Assembly: GCA_964588285.1 (NCBI GenBank)
Contig: CAZPNX010000001.1
Span: forward strand, 62,001 to 126,000
DNA from: CAZPNX01 sp964588285
GTDB lineage: Bacteria > Edwardsbacteria > AC1 > EtOH8
Direction of reading: 5' to 3'
Length of the DNA stretch: 64,000 nt
Program-made: the position numbers and the translations under genes
Notes under the pieces: model-generated
Databases searched by the model: none
Seen by the model: only the letters and a program-made list of their open reading frames with translations
Told to the model about the DNA's origin: nothing
Shown here: positions 23,101-30,578 of the stretch, in pieces
How positions within the stretch are numbered: position 1 is the first letter of the stretch
Layout: each line of letters starts with the position of its first letter

Positions 23101-23135
23101 AGAGCCCCGATCGTCTCGGGGCTCTTTTCTATTTT
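23101..23135 (+). terminator. Rho-independent terminator after the fusion gene
   Basis: AGAGCCCCGA (23101-23110) and TCGGGGCTCT (23116-23125) form a perfect ten-base stem with a five-base loop, followed by TTTCTATTTT. The tail overlaps the pyrE stop codon of the convergent operon. Confidence 0.9.
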
Positions 23136-23707
23136 CCCGGACTTGAGCCGGGCTTTTGCAGGGGGATGTTCCGGAGGCAAAGGGGGCAGTCCTGGGGCGC
23201 AAAGGTGACCACCTCCTGGCGGTATACGGAATGAAACGGAGCCCCTAAATCGGGAGGGGAGAGGCTGCGGTCTATGAAGACGGAGACGCCGGCCACTTCG
23301 GCCCCGGACCGGCGCACCGCCTCCACCGTTTCCCTGACCGAGCCTCCGGTGGTCATGACATCATCCACCACCAGAACCCTGTCCTGCGGCCCCAGGCTCA
23401 TGCCGCGCAGGAAGCCCCGGCCCTCCTGGGTCCTTTCGGCGTAGACGGCCTTGACGCCCATAAGCTGGGCGGTCTGATAGGCGATGATGATGCCGCCGGT
23501 AGTGGGTCCGGCCACGACGCTGACGCCGGAGTTCGAAAATCTGGAGGCTATTTCCTGGCAGAACTCCCGAGTCTCTTCCGGATATTGTAGGATTCTGAAT
23601 TTTTCAAAGTAATGCTGGCTGTGCCTTCCGGATGACAACAGAAAGTGGCCTTCCAGAAGCACCTGGCGTTTGACCAGAAGGTGGCGAAAATCATCCGGCT
23701 GAGGCAT
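23129..23707 (-). CDS. pyrE: Orotate phosphoribosyltransferase
   Basis: PyrE joins orotate and PRPP to give OMP. ATG 23707 (MPQPDDFRHLL) is chosen because it gives the normal length (192 residues) and overlaps the pyrF end by 17 bases. The PRPP-binding motif DRVLVVDDVMTTGGSV, the YAERTQEGRGFLRG loop and VVAGPTTGGIIIAY are intact. The C terminus carries a CPLC pair, as seen in some longer PyrE proteins. It is the last gene of the minus-strand run from tldD and ends at the shared terminator. Confidence 0.95.
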   Translation of the reverse strand: MPQPDDFRHLLVKRQVLLEGHFLLSSGRHSQHYFEKFRILQYPEETREFCQEIASRFSNSGVSVVAGPTTGGIIIAYQTAQLMGVKAVYAERTQEGRGFLRGMSLGPQDRVLVVDDVMTTGGSVRETVEAVRRSGAEVAGVSVFIDRSLSPPDLGAPFHSVYRQEVVTFAPQDCPLCLRNIPLQKPGSSPGK

Positions 23708-24413
23708 GGGACATCTCCTTGATGATGCTGCGGGCGGATTGAAGAGGGTCCGGGGCGCGGGTAATCGGCCGGCCGACCACAATGAAATCGGCTCCCAGGG
23801 AAACCGCCTGGGCCGGTGTGGCCGTCCTGCTTTGGTCCTCGGGCGCAGATTCTGGAGGCCTGATCCCAGGAGTGAGGATGACGAAATCTTCTCCAAAACG
23901 CTCCCGTAGAGGCCGGATCTCAAGCGGCGAGGCCACCACTCCGTCCACACCCGAGTCGCGGGCCAAGGCCGCTAGCCTGAGGACATGTTCCTCCACCGAC
24001 AAACCCCCGATTCCGGTGATCTGCTCCAGGCCTCGGCTGTCAAGGCTGGTGAGGGCGGTCACTGCCAGCAGTATCGGCCGGTTGGTATGCTTGGCGGCCG
24101 CCTTGGCGGCCGCGGCCATCATGGCGGCGCCGCCGGAGGCGTGCAGGTTGATCATATCAGCTCCCAGGGCAACGGCCGCTTCCACCGCTCCGGAAACGGT
24201 GTTGGGGATGTCGTGATATTTTAGGTCCAGAAAAACTCGGGCCCCGCTTTTTTTAACCAGCGACACGGCCTGGGGGCCGGCGGCGGTGAAGAGCTGGTGG
24301 CCGATCTTGAACCAGCGGACGGTTGGAGAAAGCGTCTCCAGCAGGCGGGAGGCCTCCTTAAGGTCGGGTACGTCTAGGGCCACGATCAATCGTTCTTCGG
24401 GCAGCGGCTTCAT
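23691..24413 (-). CDS. pyrF: Orotidine 5'-phosphate decarboxylase
   Basis: PyrF removes CO2 from OMP to give UMP. The 240-residue TIM-barrel protein has the N-terminal LIVALDVPD strand, the catalytic DLKYHDIPNTV motif (Asp-Lys-x-x-Asp), VTALTS, VASPLEI and the phosphate-binding TPGIRP and VVGRPIT segments. Its start overlaps the rlpA stop through ATGA and its end overlaps pyrE, so expression is coupled on both sides. Confidence 0.96.
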   Translation of the reverse strand: MKPLPEERLIVALDVPDLKEASRLLETLSPTVRWFKIGHQLFTAAGPQAVSLVKKSGARVFLDLKYHDIPNTVSGAVEAAVALGADMINLHASGGAAMMAAAAKAAAKHTNRPILLAVTALTSLDSRGLEQITGIGGLSVEEHVLRLAALARDSGVDGVVASPLEIRPLRERFGEDFVILTPGIRPPESAPEDQSRTATPAQAVSLGADFIVVGRPITRAPDPLQSARSIIKEMSHASAG

Positions 24414-24907
24414 TTCGTTTTCGGCTGCAGGTGCAATATCTCTAATTTGACCGGACCCACCGCCAGCAGGTCGATGGCCTTGGCCGCGGCATAAGATAGA
24501 TCGATGTCCCGTCCAGCCACAAAAGGCCCCCGGTCGTTAATGCGCACCCTGACGCTCTTATTGTTGGCCGGATTGGTTATCCGGACCACGGTGCCGAAAG
24601 GCAGGGTGCGGTGGGCGGCCGTCATGGCGTTCATGTCGAACTTCTCCCCATTAGCCGTGCGACGGCCGTGAAACTCTTTGCCGTAATAGCTGGCCACACC
24701 GTGTGCGGTCAGCAGGGTCCATTCGCCCGAGGGGGAATCGGCCCCCGGCTCGGCCGTCGGGACATCGTTTTTCGTCGACTGCCTCTGGCCGGGCCGAACC
24801 GGTTCGCCCGGGGTGGAGAGATAGATCGGCGAAGGCGAGCAGGCGGTCAGCAGCAGGATTGAAAGCAGCGCCAGGACGGGCGGGGTCTTGTTCAAGAGGC
24901 CAGCCAT
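24410..24907 (-). CDS. rlpA: RlpA-like septal/peptidoglycan lipoprotein
   Basis: RlpA proteins have a double-psi beta-barrel domain; some are lytic transglycosylases that cut naked glycan strands at division sites. The 165-residue protein has a lipoprotein signal (ILLLTAC), a variable linker (about 25-65) and the DPBB domain with GVASYYGKEFHGRRTANGE, LPFGTVVRITN and VRINDRGPF, followed by IDLSYAAAKAI. The catalytic-type Asp of NDRGPF is present; a SPOR domain is absent. It lies between pyrD and pyrF with overlaps on both sides, which is unexpected for a cell-wall gene. Confidence 0.93.
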   Translation of the reverse strand: MAGLLNKTPPVLALLSILLLTACSPSPIYLSTPGEPVRPGQRQSTKNDVPTAEPGADSPSGEWTLLTAHGVASYYGKEFHGRRTANGEKFDMNAMTAAHRTLPFGTVVRITNPANNKSVRVRINDRGPFVAGRDIDLSYAAAKAIDLLAVGPVKLEILHLQPKTK

Positions 24908-25824
24908 CCGGTCAATTCCCTAACCGAGTTTAAGCCGTGGAGGCGACAGTAGGAGATCAAGCCTTTGACAATTTTTCCCGGCGCCGCCGGGTCGACAAAG
25001 TTAGCGGTTCCTATCTGGACCGCCGAGGCGCCGGCCAATAGAAACTGGATGGCATCGTCAGCAGATAGGATGCCGCCCAAGCCGATCACCGGTATTTTGA
25101 CCGCCCGGCTTACCCGGTAGACATGGTACAGGGCCACCGGACGGATGGCCGGACCGGAAAGCCCGCCGGTATCGTTGCCCAACAACGGACGCCTTTTTTG
25201 GATATCAATGGCCAAACCGTAGAGGGTATTGATTAGAGAAAGGGCGTCGGCGCCGGCTCCGGCCACCGCCTTGGCGATGGGAACCATGTCGGAGACATTG
25301 GGACTTAGCTTGACGATGATCGGCTTGCGGCAGGCGCAGCGCACCGCTTTGGTTAACCGGGCAGCCAGCGGCGGATCGGCTCCGAAGGCTATGCCTCCGC
25401 GGGCGACATTGGGACAGGAGACGTTGACCTCGACGGCGGAGATCCCACTAGCCTGGTCCAAAATGGCCGCCAGGCGGGCATATTCTTCTAGAGATTTGCC
25501 GGCGATGTTGGCGAAGATTACCGTTCCCGAACGGCGGAGGGCAGGCAGTTTTTCCGCAAGAAACCGCTCGATGCCCACGTTGGCCAGTCCGATAGAATTG
25601 AGCATCCCGGCCGGTGTTTCGCAAATGCGGGGCGGAGGGTTTCCGGCACGATGTTCAAGGGTGACCGTCTTGGTGATAACAGCGCCGAAATCCGAGGGAC
25701 GGGACAGTCCGCGGTACTCGGTGCCGTAGCCATAGGTGCCGGAGGCGGCCAGCACCGGATTGGCCAGCCTGATGCCGGCTATGACTACCGAGGTGTCCAC
25801 CTTGGTAGATGGCACCGGCTTCAT
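24892..25824 (-). CDS. pyrD: Dihydroorotate dehydrogenase, class 1B catalytic subunit
   Basis: PyrD oxidises dihydroorotate to orotate using FMN. The ATG at 25824 overlaps the pyrK stop (ATGA). The 310-residue barrel shows NPVLAASGTYGYG, ITKTVTLEHRAGNPPPR, MLNSIGLANVG, the catalytic cysteine loop VNVSCPNVARGG (Cys is diagnostic for class 1), VKLSPNV, NTLYGLAID and VIGLGGI. Pairing with pyrK indicates the NAD-dependent 1B heterotetramer. The long in-frame extension upstream of 25824 belongs to pyrK in another frame and is not translated. Confidence 0.96.
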   Translation of the reverse strand: MKPVPSTKVDTSVVIAGIRLANPVLAASGTYGYGTEYRGLSRPSDFGAVITKTVTLEHRAGNPPPRICETPAGMLNSIGLANVGIERFLAEKLPALRRSGTVIFANIAGKSLEEYARLAAILDQASGISAVEVNVSCPNVARGGIAFGADPPLAARLTKAVRCACRKPIIVKLSPNVSDMVPIAKAVAGAGADALSLINTLYGLAIDIQKRRPLLGNDTGGLSGPAIRPVALYHVYRVSRAVKIPVIGLGGILSADDAIQFLLAGASAVQIGTANFVDPAAPGKIVKGLISYCRLHGLNSVRELTGWLAS

Positions 25825-26600
25825 AACAGAGGCTCCTGATCCCAGTCGATTAGGCGGGAGTCGAAAACCGGGCCGTCGCTGCATACCGACAGATAGCTTC
25901 CATCTGCCGCCCTGACGGCGCAGCCCTGACAGGCTCCCAGGCCGCAGGCCATCCGGGACTCCAGGGAAACCTGGCAGGGAACGCCGTGTTCCCGGCAGAT
26001 GAGGGCCGTTTGCTTGAGCATAGCCCAGGGTCCGCAGGCATAGACCCGGCATTTTTCGGAATCTATAAGTTCTTCCTCAAGCAGCATGGTGGCCAGGCCG
26101 GGCCGGCCACAGCTGCCGTCATCGGTGGCCACTTTCGGCCTGAGCGGCGAGAGGGGCAATTTTTCTTTTTTGCTGCGGCAGCCATAGAGAAGTTTAGGAG
26201 CCAGACCCAAGAAAAAAAGTTTTCGATACAAAAAGGGCATCGGGGCCAACCCCATGCCGCCGGCCACCAAAAGAGGGCGGTAGCTTCCCGGCCAAACCTT
26301 AAAACCCCGTCCCAAAGGTCCGGCCAAAGCGCAAGCCTGGCCCTTGATCCATGCCGCCATCAACTTTGTTCCTGAACCAACCAGACGATAGAGCAGCCTG
26401 ATATTGTCCGTCCTGACGTCGTGGAGGCTGAAAGGGCGGGGCAGGAGGGGATCGTTTCCTTCCTGGGGGCGGATCATGACAAATTGGCCGGGGCGCGATC
26501 TTCGGGCTATCTCCGGAGCCTCAAGCTCCAGCAAAAAAATGCCCTCTTTCAACTTCCGGTTGGAGAGCACCCGGGCCGTGGATTTCAGTCTGGGGATCAC
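25821..26600 (-). CDS. pyrK: Dihydroorotate dehydrogenase electron-transfer subunit
   Basis: PyrK passes electrons from PyrD to NAD through FAD and a [2Fe-2S] cluster. The 259-residue protein has the FAD-binding LLPRPFSLHD motif, the glycine-rich LVAGGMGLAPM nucleotide site and the cluster motif MACGLGACQGCAV with the fourth cysteine in SVCSDGPVF. Its start overlaps the TPR lipoprotein stop through ATGA. Length and motif order are normal. Confidence 0.95.
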   Translation of the reverse strand: MIPRLKSTARVLSNRKLKEGIFLLELEAPEIARRSRPGQFVMIRPQEGNDPLLPRPFSLHDVRTDNIRLLYRLVGSGTKLMAAWIKGQACALAGPLGRGFKVWPGSYRPLLVAGGMGLAPMPFLYRKLFFLGLAPKLLYGCRSKKEKLPLSPLRPKVATDDGSCGRPGLATMLLEEELIDSEKCRVYACGPWAMLKQTALICREHGVPCQVSLESRMACGLGACQGCAVRAADGSYLSVCSDGPVFDSRLIDWDQEPLL

Positions 26601-28213
26601 TTGAGGCCCTTTATCAGGTCGTCATTGCCCTGATCCTGTTTGGGAGTTTCGGGCTTAAAGCCCGGCTCCTCCGGCATTTTTTTCTCCTCCGGTTCCGCGC
26701 TTTGGGGCGCTGGGAGCGTTTTGGCCGTGTCTAGTGGAGCCGCTATGGGTACGGTCAAGGCGATCTCAGGCTCCAGGTCGGCTATCGTAGTGTCCACCGG
26801 GATTCCCAATATTTCCCTGGCGCCGTTGGCGTAGCGGGTGCGCGGATAGCGATCCACCAAGAGCGAGAAAATGCTGTCGGCCGAAGCCGTATCGGCCTTG
26901 GCGTTCAGTTGCACCCAACCGGTGGCGTAGAGAGACTTGGCAGCAATCGGCAAATCGGGATAGTTTGAGTAGACCGACCAGAATCTTTCCAAGGCTTGAT
27001 CGGGCTGTATTAGCTGGAACAGGTAATGCTCGGCCATCAGGTATTGGATGGCGGCATTCTGCTCCCTGGTTTTTTCACTGGTCTGCTGGTTGCCCAGGGC
27101 CTGCAGCATGGCGATGTCGGAGGCGGCCCGAAGGGCGTCCTCGGCCACCGGCCCGGAGGGATTTTCCTGCCTGGCCAAGGTGTAATAGGCTTGGGCGCTG
27201 TCCAAGGCATTTTCTTGCTCCCAAAACTCAGCCATCGAATAATAGGCCTCGGCCGAAGCCTCGGTTCTGGGATACTTGGCGGCCAATTGGCGAAAGAGGC
27301 TGCGGGCCTGCGGAGTCTCCTCTGAGGCAGCCTTCATCCGGACAATGCTGAGGGCGACCGTCCTCTGGTCAATGGGATCCAGGGCGGTTTTTTCCAACAG
27401 GCGGTAGACGGCCAGCGCTTCCTGAGTGCGACCGGATTTTTCCATGGCCGAGGCCAGCAAAAGCCTGGCTTGAATCCTCAAGCTCTTTTTAAGGCGTTTG
27501 GAAAGCAGCTTTTGCAGTGCGGAAACGGCTTCGTTAAAATCGCCGGTTGCCGCCAGACACCGGGCGCGATTCAGCCGGGCTTGGTTGGCCAGCGGACTCT
27601 TGGGATGTTGGTAGAGATAACCCTCCCATTGCAAGGCGGCCTCGGCCATGTTGCCCGACGTCTGGTTGATCAGGGCCGTCAGGAAGAGGGCTCGATCTTG
27701 TGTCTTGGAATCGGCGCTCGATAGCGACATCAGGGCCCGCTTGGCTCGCTCGATTTCGCCCATTCTCCAGCAGGATAGAGCAAATCCCAGTCGGGCCGAA
27801 ACCGCATATTTTGTGGAAGGATAAAATGTCCAAACGTCCTGATAAAGTCCCTGAGCCTTGGGATACTCTCCCCGCCGATAAGCGGCCTCGGCCATGTGGT
27901 AGAGGCTGGGGGCGGCCCAGCGGCTTTGGGGATACTTGGCCATCACCCGGGCGAACTTATCGAAAGATTTCTGAAACAACCCGGCCTCGGATCCTCCGGC
28001 AACCAAAGTATCGGGAAAGCCTGACCGGTTCCGATCGGCCTGGTTGAAAAGCTTTTTGGCGTTGTAGTAGGTGTTGAAGTAGGCGCAGCCCGAAACCAGG
28101 ATTATGGAGGCCAGACAAAACAAGCCGATGCCTGCAGAGTATGGGACTGACAGGTGAACGGCGCCGCCGGGGCGGCGGGCGCGGGTTGGATGAAGGACTT
28201 TCTGTTTTGACAT
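26597..28213 (-). CDS. TPR-repeat outer-membrane lipoprotein (BamD-like architecture)
   Basis: ATG 28213 follows the tldD stop by four bases and gives a basic N-terminal stretch, a hydrophobic helix and a lipobox (ILVSGC). The mature protein of about 490 residues opens with AYFNTYYNAKKLFNQA, seen in TPR lipoproteins of the FCB group. It continues with many TPR-like helical pairs (for example AAPSLYHMAEAAYRRGEYPKAQGLYQ and ASAEAYYSMAEFWEQENALDSAQAYY). A Pro/Glu-rich tail (about 490-538) ends in DDLIKGLK. The fold suggests an assembly-platform lipoprotein, but it is far longer than BamD and the partner is unknown. It sits between tldD and pyrK. Confidence 0.8.
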   Translation of the reverse strand: MSKQKVLHPTRARRPGGAVHLSVPYSAGIGLFCLASIILVSGCAYFNTYYNAKKLFNQADRNRSGFPDTLVAGGSEAGLFQKSFDKFARVMAKYPQSRWAAPSLYHMAEAAYRRGEYPKAQGLYQDVWTFYPSTKYAVSARLGFALSCWRMGEIERAKRALMSLSSADSKTQDRALFLTALINQTSGNMAEAALQWEGYLYQHPKSPLANQARLNRARCLAATGDFNEAVSALQKLLSKRLKKSLRIQARLLLASAMEKSGRTQEALAVYRLLEKTALDPIDQRTVALSIVRMKAASEETPQARSLFRQLAAKYPRTEASAEAYYSMAEFWEQENALDSAQAYYTLARQENPSGPVAEDALRAASDIAMLQALGNQQTSEKTREQNAAIQYLMAEHYLFQLIQPDQALERFWSVYSNYPDLPIAAKSLYATGWVQLNAKADTASADSIFSLLVDRYPRTRYANGAREILGIPVDTTIADLEPEIALTVPIAAPLDTAKTLPAPQSAEPEEKKMPEEPGFKPETPKQDQGNDDLIKGLK

Positions 28214-28217
28214 GGGC

Positions 28218-29657
28218 TCAACTGGAGACGCCCACCTGGACATGCCGGAAGCGGGCCGGAGAAACGCCGTGGCCCACATGGGCCGACTGGCCGGGCTGTC
28301 CCTTGCCGCAGTTGGGAATGCCCCAGAGGCGCCAGGAACTGCGGTCGCATATGGCGTCGCAGGAGTTCCAGAACATTGGGGTCATCCCGGTATAGGTGGC
28401 GTTCTTGTAGGCCTGTCGGGTAATCCGACCGCCTTTTATCTTCCAGGCGATCTCGGTGGCGAACTGAAAGTTTAGCCTTTTGTCGTCTATGCTCCAGGTC
28501 TTGGTGGTGTCGAAAAGAATCCCGTCTTCGGTGTCGGCGATCAGATCCTCGTAGCGCCAGGATCCCGGCTCCAGGTTGATGTTGGTCATCCGGATCAAAG
28601 GTATCCGGTTCCAGCCGTCGGCCCGCATGGCACCGCCCGAGGTCTGGCCTAGCTTGGAGGCGGTCTCCCGCGAGGTCAGGTAGCCGGCAAAGCGCCCCCG
28701 GTCGATTATTGGCACCCGCTGGGCCGGCACCCCCTCGTCGTCCCAGCCGAAGGTGCCCAGACCTCCGGGCACAGTGGCGTCGGCATAGACGTTGACCAGG
28801 TCCGAGCCGTAGCGCAGCTGGTGCAGCTTGTCTAAGGTCAAAAAACTGGTGCCGGCATAGGCGGCCTCGGTGCCAAAGACCCGGTCCAGCTCGATGGGGT
28901 GGCCGATGGATTCGTGCACCTGCAGGGCCAGCTGGTTGGTGGCAATGATGATGGTGGCGCTGCCGGCCGGGCAGGACGGGGCCTTGAGCAGCATGGCTGC
29001 CTCGTCCGCCATCCGTTCGGCGTTGCCGGCCAAGTCCAGCCATTCGATAAACTCGTAGCCGGCCTGCTTGGTGTCGCCGCTAAGGTTGGGGTAACTGCGG
29101 GTCTGGACCTCGCGGCCGTCGACCGCCAGGGCCGAAATCTCGCCGCCGGATTCGGTGATTTCCTGATCTGTCAGGGTCCCCTCGGTAGAGGCCAAGGCCT
29201 TATGCTCGCGGGTGAACCACAGTGAGCCGTTGGCCACCTTTACCCTCCTGTTTTTCCGCATCAGCCGATCGGCCTCCAAAAGGAGGGAGATCTTGCGTTC
29301 CAGAGGAACGGCAAAGGGGTCCTTCTTCACCGCGGACCGGTAGGAACCGCGCGCCGGTTTCTGGGGGGCCAGCTTGACCGGCTCGGGCTTGGTGAGGGCC
29401 GAAGCCCGGGCTATCTCCAGGGCCGCCTTGACCACCCTGGGGATCTCCGAACTCTCCAGCCTGGCGCTGGAGGCGAAGCCCCAGGCACCCTTGGCCAGGA
29501 CCCTGATTCCGAAGCCGGAGTTGCGGCCCGAGGTCACTGATTCCACGATGCCGTTGCGCACCGTTACCGATTCGCCCTGGGTGTCGGTGATGCGGACGTC
29601 GGCATAGTCGATCCCCGGGGGGAGGGAGGCTATGACTTTTAGGACGAAAGATTTCAT
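28218..29657 (-). CDS. tldD: TldD/PmbA-family metalloprotease
   Basis: TldD forms a heterodimeric protease with TldE/PmbA that processes small peptides such as microcin B17 and unfolded CcdA. The 479-residue protein has the zinc motif HESIGH in QVHESIGHPIELDRV. That marks the TldD (catalytic) side of the family; TldE lacks it. The N-terminal DYADVRITDTQGESVTVRNG segment and late NATYTGMTPMFWNSCDAI region are typical. No tldE/pmbA partner is seen within the window. It heads the minus-strand pyr transcript, with a promoter at 29693-29722. Confidence 0.92.
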   Translation of the reverse strand: MKSFVLKVIASLPPGIDYADVRITDTQGESVTVRNGIVESVTSGRNSGFGIRVLAKGAWGFASSARLESSEIPRVVKAALEIARASALTKPEPVKLAPQKPARGSYRSAVKKDPFAVPLERKISLLLEADRLMRKNRRVKVANGSLWFTREHKALASTEGTLTDQEITESGGEISALAVDGREVQTRSYPNLSGDTKQAGYEFIEWLDLAGNAERMADEAAMLLKAPSCPAGSATIIIATNQLALQVHESIGHPIELDRVFGTEAAYAGTSFLTLDKLHQLRYGSDLVNVYADATVPGGLGTFGWDDEGVPAQRVPIIDRGRFAGYLTSRETASKLGQTSGGAMRADGWNRIPLIRMTNINLEPGSWRYEDLIADTEDGILFDTTKTWSIDDKRLNFQFATEIAWKIKGGRITRQAYKNATYTGMTPMFWNSCDAICDRSSWRLWGIPNCGKGQPGQSAHVGHGVSPARFRHVQVGVSS

Positions 29658-29692
29658 GTGATAGAGACTCCAGAGGATGTCAGTTTGTTTTT

Positions 29693-29722
29693 AGTATACC
29701 ACATAGAAAGTCTTTTTATCAA
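29693..29722 (-). promoter_or_regulatory. Promoter for the tldD-pyr operon
   Basis: On the minus strand TTGATA (29722-29717) is followed after 18 bases by TATACT (29698-29693). The start would be near 29687, leaving a leader of about 30 bases with a GGAG site before ATG 29657. Confidence 0.7.
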
Positions 29723-29765
29723 GGGAAAACAGGCCTATCGGTCCATTCCACAGAGGCTGGCTCCC

Positions 29766-29794
29766 TTGCAACCGGACGGGCAAAGTGATATATT
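29766..29794 (+). promoter_or_regulatory. Probable promoter for umuD
   Basis: TTGCAA (29766-29771), a 17-base spacer and TATATT (29789-29794) precede AAGGAG (29800-29805). I found no E. coli-type (CTGT-N8-ACAG) or Bacillus-type (GAAC-N4-GTTC) SOS box in the intergenic region. Confidence 0.6.
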
Positions 29795-29813
29795 TGGGTA
29801 AGGAGACATGCAT

Positions 29814-30275
29814 ATGGCGTATGGGAAAAAGATCAAGGCCAGGCTGGGCCCCGGTCTGTCGGGGGTATTCGCATTCGAACGGAAATCGAGGCTGAAACTG
29901 CCGCTATATTTGGCCAAGGTGCCGGCCGGGTTCCCCTCGCCGGCCGACGATTTTTTGGACAAGAGGCTGGACCTCAACGAGCACTTGGTGAAGCACCCGG
30001 CGGCCACCTTTTTTGTCAAGGTCCAGGGCAGTTCCATGATCCAGGCCGGCATTCATTCCGGGGACATTCTGATAGTGGATCGGGCCTTGGAGCCGGCCGA
30101 CAAAAGGATCGTGGTGGCCGCGGTCAACGGCGAGCTGACCGTCAAACGGCTGCGCAAGAGGAAGGAACGGGTATTCCTGGCCTCGGAGAACCCCGACTTC
30201 AAGGATATGGAGGTCACCTCGGAGATGGGTTTCGAGGTCTGGGGGGTGGTGACCCACGTGATACACGCATTATGA
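29814..30275 (+). CDS. umuD: UmuD-like S24 peptidase, translesion polymerase subunit
   Basis: UmuD is cleaved in RecA-dependent fashion, and the product joins UmuC to form polymerase V. ATG 29814 lies eight bases after AAGGAG; ATG 29808 is too close. The 153-residue protein closely follows E. coli UmuD from GFPSPADDFLDKRLDLNEHLVKHP onward. The catalytic pair is Ser74 in QGSSM and Lys111 in LTVKRL. The expected cleavage site reads Ala38-Gly39 (KVPAGF) instead of the Cys-Gly of E. coli UmuD, like LexA. umuC follows after about 300 bases of palindromic DNA. Confidence 0.93.
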   Translation: MAYGKKIKARLGPGLSGVFAFERKSRLKLPLYLAKVPAGFPSPADDFLDKRLDLNEHLVKHPAATFFVKVQGSSMIQAGIHSGDILIVDRALEPADKRIVVAAVNGELTVKRLRKRKERVFLASENPDFKDMEVTSEMGFEVWGVVTHVIHAL

Positions 30276-30281
30276 GGGACG

Positions 30282-30574
30282 CTCTCACAAAGGCGCCAAG
30301 ACACGAAGGTGGTCCGTTATATCTTATAGGGATATTCTAACATATTATCTATTTTAGAACCTCTAAAAATCGCGTTTTGTCTATGTTTCGACCATGCCCA
30401 ACATGACAAAACGCCATATATATATACGGGCCATGCTGAGTCCAGCTTGCGGTGAGCTGGACCCTGAGCCTGCCGAAGGGTTGCCGAACCCGTCGAAGTA
30501 TGACCGCACCTAACGATGGCATTTTTAGAGGTTCCCTAAAGAATATTCTCAGCGTCTTTGTGTCTTTGTGAGAG
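30282..30574. repeat. Nested inverted-repeat (MITE-like) element between umuD and umuC
   Basis: An outer pair CTCTCACAAAG (30282-30292) / CTTTGTGAGAG (30564-30574) encloses an inner perfect 14-bp pair GAACCTCTAAAAAT (30357-30370) / ATTTTTAGAGGTTC (30521-30534), delimiting 178 bp. Inside lie two more hairpins: CGTTTTGTC (30373) / GACAAAACG (30405), and GTCCAGCT (30440) / AGCTGGAC (30455). No coding frame is convincing. The terminal repeats and small size suit a non-autonomous mobile element, but no target duplication is clear. Confidence 0.65.
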
Positions 30575-30578
30575 AAAC

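Noticed and set aside
29658..29813. SOS box upstream of umuD
   Set aside because: Neither the E. coli nor the Bacillus LexA consensus is present; a lineage-specific box could not be recognised by eye.
30282..30574. CRISPR-like array between umuD and umuC
   Set aside because: The repeats are inverted and nested, not direct and regularly spaced; no cas gene is present in the window.
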